This document shows positions 41,232 to 44,383 of a stretch of 44,383 bases of DNA, in pieces. Origin of the DNA: CAYRJA01 sp964424455 (GTDB lineage Bacteria > Bacteroidota > Bacteroidia > Chitinophagales > UBA10324); contig CAYRJA010000012.1 in assembly GCA_964424455.1 (NCBI GenBank), forward strand, positions 1 to 44,383, written 5' to 3'. Each line of letters opens with the position of its first letter. Positions within the stretch are counted from its first letter, which is position 1. The position numbers were made by a program, and so were the translations under genes. The notes beneath the pieces are model-generated. The model did not search any database and had not been told where the DNA came from. It worked only from the letters and a program-made list of their open reading frames with translations.

Positions 41232-44081
41232 TTAGAATTCAGCTTTCAAAAATTCTCCCGTATAACTTTTTTGGTTTCTTGCTACTTCCTCCGGTGTTCC
41301 TTCACAAACTATTGTTCCGCCTCTGTCGCCGCCTTCGGGACCGAGATCTATGATATAATCAGCTAATTTAATTACATCCAGATTGTGTTCAATTACCAAT
41401 ACCGTGTTTCCTTTATCCACCAGACTATTCAGCACTTGCATCAGCATACGAATATCTTCAAAATGTAATCCGGTGGTTGGCTCATCCAGAATATAAAATG
41501 TCTTGCCTGTGTCTTTTCTGCTGAGTTCGGTAGAAAGTTTTACCCGCTGTGCTTCGCCACCCGAAAGAGTAGTTGCCTGCTGACCTAAACGGATATAACC
41601 CAAACCCACATCCTGCATGGTTTTTATTTTACGGAGAATCTTAGGCATGTTCTCAAAAAATTCAACTGCTTCGTCCACCGTCATATCCAGCACATCACTA
41701 ATGGATTTGCCACGATACCGTACTTCCAAAGTTTCACGATTATATCTTTTGCCAAGACATTTTTCGCAGGGCACATGAACATCCGGCAGAAAATTCATTT
41801 CAATCAGCCGCATACCGGCTCCTTCGCACACTTCGCATCGTCCGCCTTTTACATTGAATGAAAATCTGCCCGGCTTGTAACCGCGTACTTTCGCCTCAGG
41901 AATCTGAGCAAACAAATCGCGGATGTCGGAAAACACAGAGATGTAAGTAGCAGGATTGCTTCGCGGTGTGCGGCCAATCGGCGACTGATCTATCTCTATC
42001 ACTTTGTCAATATGCTTGAGTCCGTCAATGCTTTTATAGGGAAGCGGTTTTTTCTTTGCATTAAAAAAATGAGTGTTCAGAATCGGATAAAGTGTTTCAT
42101 TAACCAGTGAGGATTTGCCGCTGCCCGAAACTCCTGTAACACAAATTAATTCGCCTAAAGGAAAACTGACTGTAACACCTTTTAAATTATTTCCTGAAGC
42201 TCCCGATAAAACAAGCAAGTGCCCGTTTCCTTTTCTTCTTTCTGCCGGAATGGGAATCACTTTTTTTCCGTTCAGGTAATCTGCAGTTAGCGAGTGCTGT
42301 TTTAAAAATTGCTTTGGTGTGCCCTCTGCTACCACATAACCGCCGTGCTTGCCTGCACCCGGACCAATGTCAATGATATAATCAGCGGCAAGCATAATAT
42401 CTTTATCATGCTCTACCACTATCACAGTGTTGCCCACTTCTACCAACTGCCTCAGCGCTTCAATCAAACGGTGATTATCGCGCTGATGCAATCCGATGCT
42501 GGGTTCATCCAGAATGTAAGTGATGCCCGAAAGTTGTGAGCCGATTTGTGTGGCAAGCCGTATGCGCTGCGATTCGCCGCCACTCATTGAGCGGGCTGGG
42601 CGGTTCAGGTTCAGATAATCCAATCCTACATTCAGAAGAAAACCAATTCGCGCCCGGATTTCTTTTAGCACATCGCGCGCAATCAGATTTTGTTTTTCAG
42701 AAAGGCGCGATTCTAAATTTTCAAACCACAACTGTAATGAGCGAATATCCATGTCGGATAATTCTGCAATATTTTTTTCGTCTATCTTAAAACACAACGA
42801 CTCTTTTTTCAATCTTGCTCCTTTACACTCAGGGCAAGTGGTAGTTTCCATAAATTCTTCCGCCCACTTCCTAAGATTGTCTGAAGATGATTCTTTATAG
42901 AAACGATAGATAGTGTTGATGACTCCTTCAAATTCAGTTTCATAATTTGCAGGAACTGATTCATCAAAGTCGAGTGACACATCAAATTTTTCTTCTGTGC
43001 TTCCGTACAGGATAATGTTCAGCGCTTCTCTCGGAATTTTAGAAATAGGCGTGCTGAGCGTGAACTTGTACTTGTTGGCAATAGAGCGTATCTGCTGAAA
43101 CATAAAATTATCGCGCACTTCGCCCAGCGGTACAATGCCGCCTTCATTAATACTCTTTTGAGTGTCGGGAATAATCACCCGTTTATTGATTTCATAAACA
43201 AATCCCAACCCTTTGCAATGCGGACAAGCGCCATAAGGCGAGTTGAATGAAAAAGTGTTTGGCGAAGGATCTTCATAGCTGATACCGCTTACCGGATCCA
43301 TCAGCGTTTTGCTGTAATGATGAATTTTTCCGCTTTCATGCTCCATCACCATAATCAAGCCTTTTCCGAGTTTCATGGCTGTTTGCATACTCTTGTGCAG
43401 CCGTTCGGATGATTCATCGTCGAGTGAGATTCTGTCTATCACTAATTCAATATCGTGGATGGAGTAGCGGTCAACCTGCATTTTATCCTTCAGGTCTTTT
43501 ATTTCTCCGTCAACCCGGACTTTTAAATATCCCTGTTTTCGTATCTGTTCAAACAGTTCGCGGTAATGTCCTTTTCGCCCGCGCACTAACGGAGTCAGCA
43601 GAATGATTTTCTCACCGGCAAATTTCTTTTTTACCTCCTGCAATATCTGGTCTTCACTGAAGCGAACCATTTTTTCTCCACTTTCATAACTGTAAGCATC
43701 CGCAGTGCGGGCAAACAGCAGGCGCATGAAATCATAAATCTCTGTTACAGTACCAACTGTGGAGCGTGGATTTTTACTGGTGGTTTTTTGTTCGATGGAA
43801 ATGACGGGGCTGAGTCCCATAATTTTGTCCACATCCGGACGCTCCATGTCGCCGATAAACTGGCGGGCGTAAGCTGAAAAACTTTCCATGTAACGGCGCT
43901 GACCTTCGGAATAAATCGTATCAAAGGCAAGCGATGATTTTCCACTGCCGCTGATACCGGTAATTACCACCAGCTTATTACGCGGAATGGTTACATCTAT
44001 ATTCTTAAGATTATGGACACGGGCGCCGAAAACAATCAGATTCTCTGTTTCGGTTTCCGGAATAATATCTACTACTGTCAT
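41232..44081 (-). CDS. uvrA: UvrABC excinuclease subunit A
   Basis: A 949-residue damage-recognition ATPase of nucleotide excision repair. Two ABC modules are complete: Walker A GISGSGKSSLAFD (about residues 42-54) and GVSGSGKSSLVNE (about 645-657), with signatures SGGESQRIRLATQ and SGGEAQRVKLST. The zinc sites are CPHCKGLG with TCPECKGARL, and CEVCEGAG ... CEKCLGKRY (about 750-790). The UvrB-binding and insertion domains lie between. ATG start; a TAATTTTG box lies 21 bases upstream. The helicase-nuclease follows, so the two form a repair operon. uvrB and uvrC are not in the window. Confidence 0.97.
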   Translation of the reverse strand: MTVVDIIPETETENLIVFGARVHNLKNIDVTIPRNKLVVITGISGSGKSSLAFDTIYSEGQRRYMESFSAYARQFIGDMERPDVDKIMGLSPVISIEQKTTSKNPRSTVGTVTEIYDFMRLLFARTADAYSYESGEKMVRFSEDQILQEVKKKFAGEKIILLTPLVRGRKGHYRELFEQIRKQGYLKVRVDGEIKDLKDKMQVDRYSIHDIELVIDRISLDDESSERLHKSMQTAMKLGKGLIMVMEHESGKIHHYSKTLMDPVSGISYEDPSPNTFSFNSPYGACPHCKGLGFVYEINKRVIIPDTQKSINEGGIVPLGEVRDNFMFQQIRSIANKYKFTLSTPISKIPREALNIILYGSTEEKFDVSLDFDESVPANYETEFEGVINTIYRFYKESSSDNLRKWAEEFMETTTCPECKGARLKKESLCFKIDEKNIAELSDMDIRSLQLWFENLESRLSEKQNLIARDVLKEIRARIGFLLNVGLDYLNLNRPARSMSGGESQRIRLATQIGSQLSGITYILDEPSIGLHQRDNHRLIEALRQLVEVGNTVIVVEHDKDIMLAADYIIDIGPGAGKHGGYVVAEGTPKQFLKQHSLTADYLNGKKVIPIPAERRKGNGHLLVLSGASGNNLKGVTVSFPLGELICVTGVSGSGKSSLVNETLYPILNTHFFNAKKKPLPYKSIDGLKHIDKVIEIDQSPIGRTPRSNPATYISVFSDIRDLFAQIPEAKVRGYKPGRFSFNVKGGRCEVCEGAGMRLIEMNFLPDVHVPCEKCLGKRYNRETLEVRYRGKSISDVLDMTVDEAVEFFENMPKILRKIKTMQDVGLGYIRLGQQATTLSGGEAQRVKLSTELSRKDTGKTFYILDEPTTGLHFEDIRMLMQVLNSLVDKGNTVLVIEHNLDVIKLADYIIDLGPEGGDRGGTIVCEGTPEEVARNQKSYTGEFLKAEF

Positions 44082-44101
44082 TTACAAAAAGAGCAAGCAG
44101 G

Positions 44102-44109
44102 CAAAATTA
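44102..44109 (-). promoter_or_regulatory. Probable -7 box for the uvrA operon (TAATTTTG)
   Basis: On the minus strand TAATTTTG matches TAnnTTTG and ends 20 bases before the uvrA ATG. No clear -33 TTTG and no recognisable LexA-type operator. Confidence 0.5.
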
Positions 44110-44383
44110 GGAGTAATAGATGGAAAGAATAAAGAAGTTTTAAAATCAGTCTGAGCCGGAAGTTTTACCAGTGCAAAGATGATGCTGCCGGAATGGGAAA
44201 AACAGAAAGCATAAGGATTAACAACCATAATGTGTAATACTTATCAGCAATTGCAAATACACAAAGTACGATACTGCGTGTAATGTATTTTTTCGATTTA
44301 ATTTGTTAAATATCAATAGGTGTATTGAACCCAGGGCTTTCGGGTCTAAAATAATTGATAGTCAAACTTTAAGTGGGTATAAA
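44110..44383. other. Window end, no gene seen
   Basis: About 270 A/T-rich bases upstream of uvrA with no convincing reading frame on either strand. A weak stem ACCC/GGGT lies near 44328-44345. The next gene, if on the plus strand, lies beyond the window. Confidence 0.5.

Overview
This 44.4 kb window is a stretch of chromosome from a member of the Bacteroidota. The evidence is: three proteins ending in type IX secretion (T9SS) C-terminal sorting domains; many promoter -7 boxes of the form TAnnTTTG just upstream of genes; almost no Shine-Dalgarno sequences; frequent TTG/GTG starts; and the gene order DUF177-rpmF-plsX-fabH-efp-accB-accC. Base composition is about 40% G+C throughout. I see no prophage, transposase, integrase or CRISPR array. 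I cannot place it below phylum; the sorting domains and long Lgt would fit a Chitinophagia/Sphingobacteriia-like lineage.

Layout. 0.1-5.7 kb (+): lipid/translation cluster (YceD-like DUF177 protein, L32, PlsX, FabH, EF-P, AccB, AccC). 5.8-8.8 kb: YkuK-like RNase H fold protein (-), LOG-family phosphoribohydrolase (+), PurH (+). 8.9-11.6 kb (-): an isolated six-gene piece of the spc ribosomal operon (rpsH-rplF-rplR-rpsE-rpmD-rplO) with its own promoter and terminator. 11.7-18.3 kb: DNA glycosylase Tag (+), a large T9SS cargo protein (-), grpE-dnaJ (-), a secreted RCC1 propeller (+). 18.5-22.8 kb: DapA (+), then a minus-strand operon of a Gfo/Idh oxidoreductase, a lipoprotein and a polyprenyl-phosphate sugar transferase. 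23-27.1 kb (+): MtaB, Lgt, M32 carboxypeptidase. 27.2-32.3 kb (-): two secreted proteins, a Wzx-like flippase, a GC-rich repeat cluster, a barrel-like protein, and tRNA-Thr(CGU) and tRNA-Pro(CGG). 32.4-36.1 kb (-): TolC-like protein, periplasmic adaptor, GpsA. 36.3-38.1 kb (+): RfbA and a sugar-nucleotide epimerase. 38.1-44.1 kb (-): UvrA followed by a UvrD-type helicase fused to an Fe-S PD-(D/E)XK nuclease.

The genes are mostly housekeeping: fatty-acid initiation and malonyl-CoA supply, phospholipid backbone (PlsX, GpsA), lipoprotein maturation (Lgt), purine and lysine/peptidoglycan precursors, protein folding, and excision/recombination repair. Scattered surface genes (sugar transferase, oxidoreductase, flippase, RfbA, epimerase) look like parts of a polysaccharide pathway dispersed over about 20 kb.

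The most striking signal is not a gene. The heptamer TGTAACA (either strand) occurs about 63 times by my hand count, against about 9 expected from base composition, usually as YTGTAACAS and at best ACTGTAACACYTTT. It lies in several reading frames, in intergenic DNA and across a stop codon, evenly spaced and equally on both strands. This looks like a DNA-level signal such as an uptake sequence, and is the main candidate for something undescribed here.
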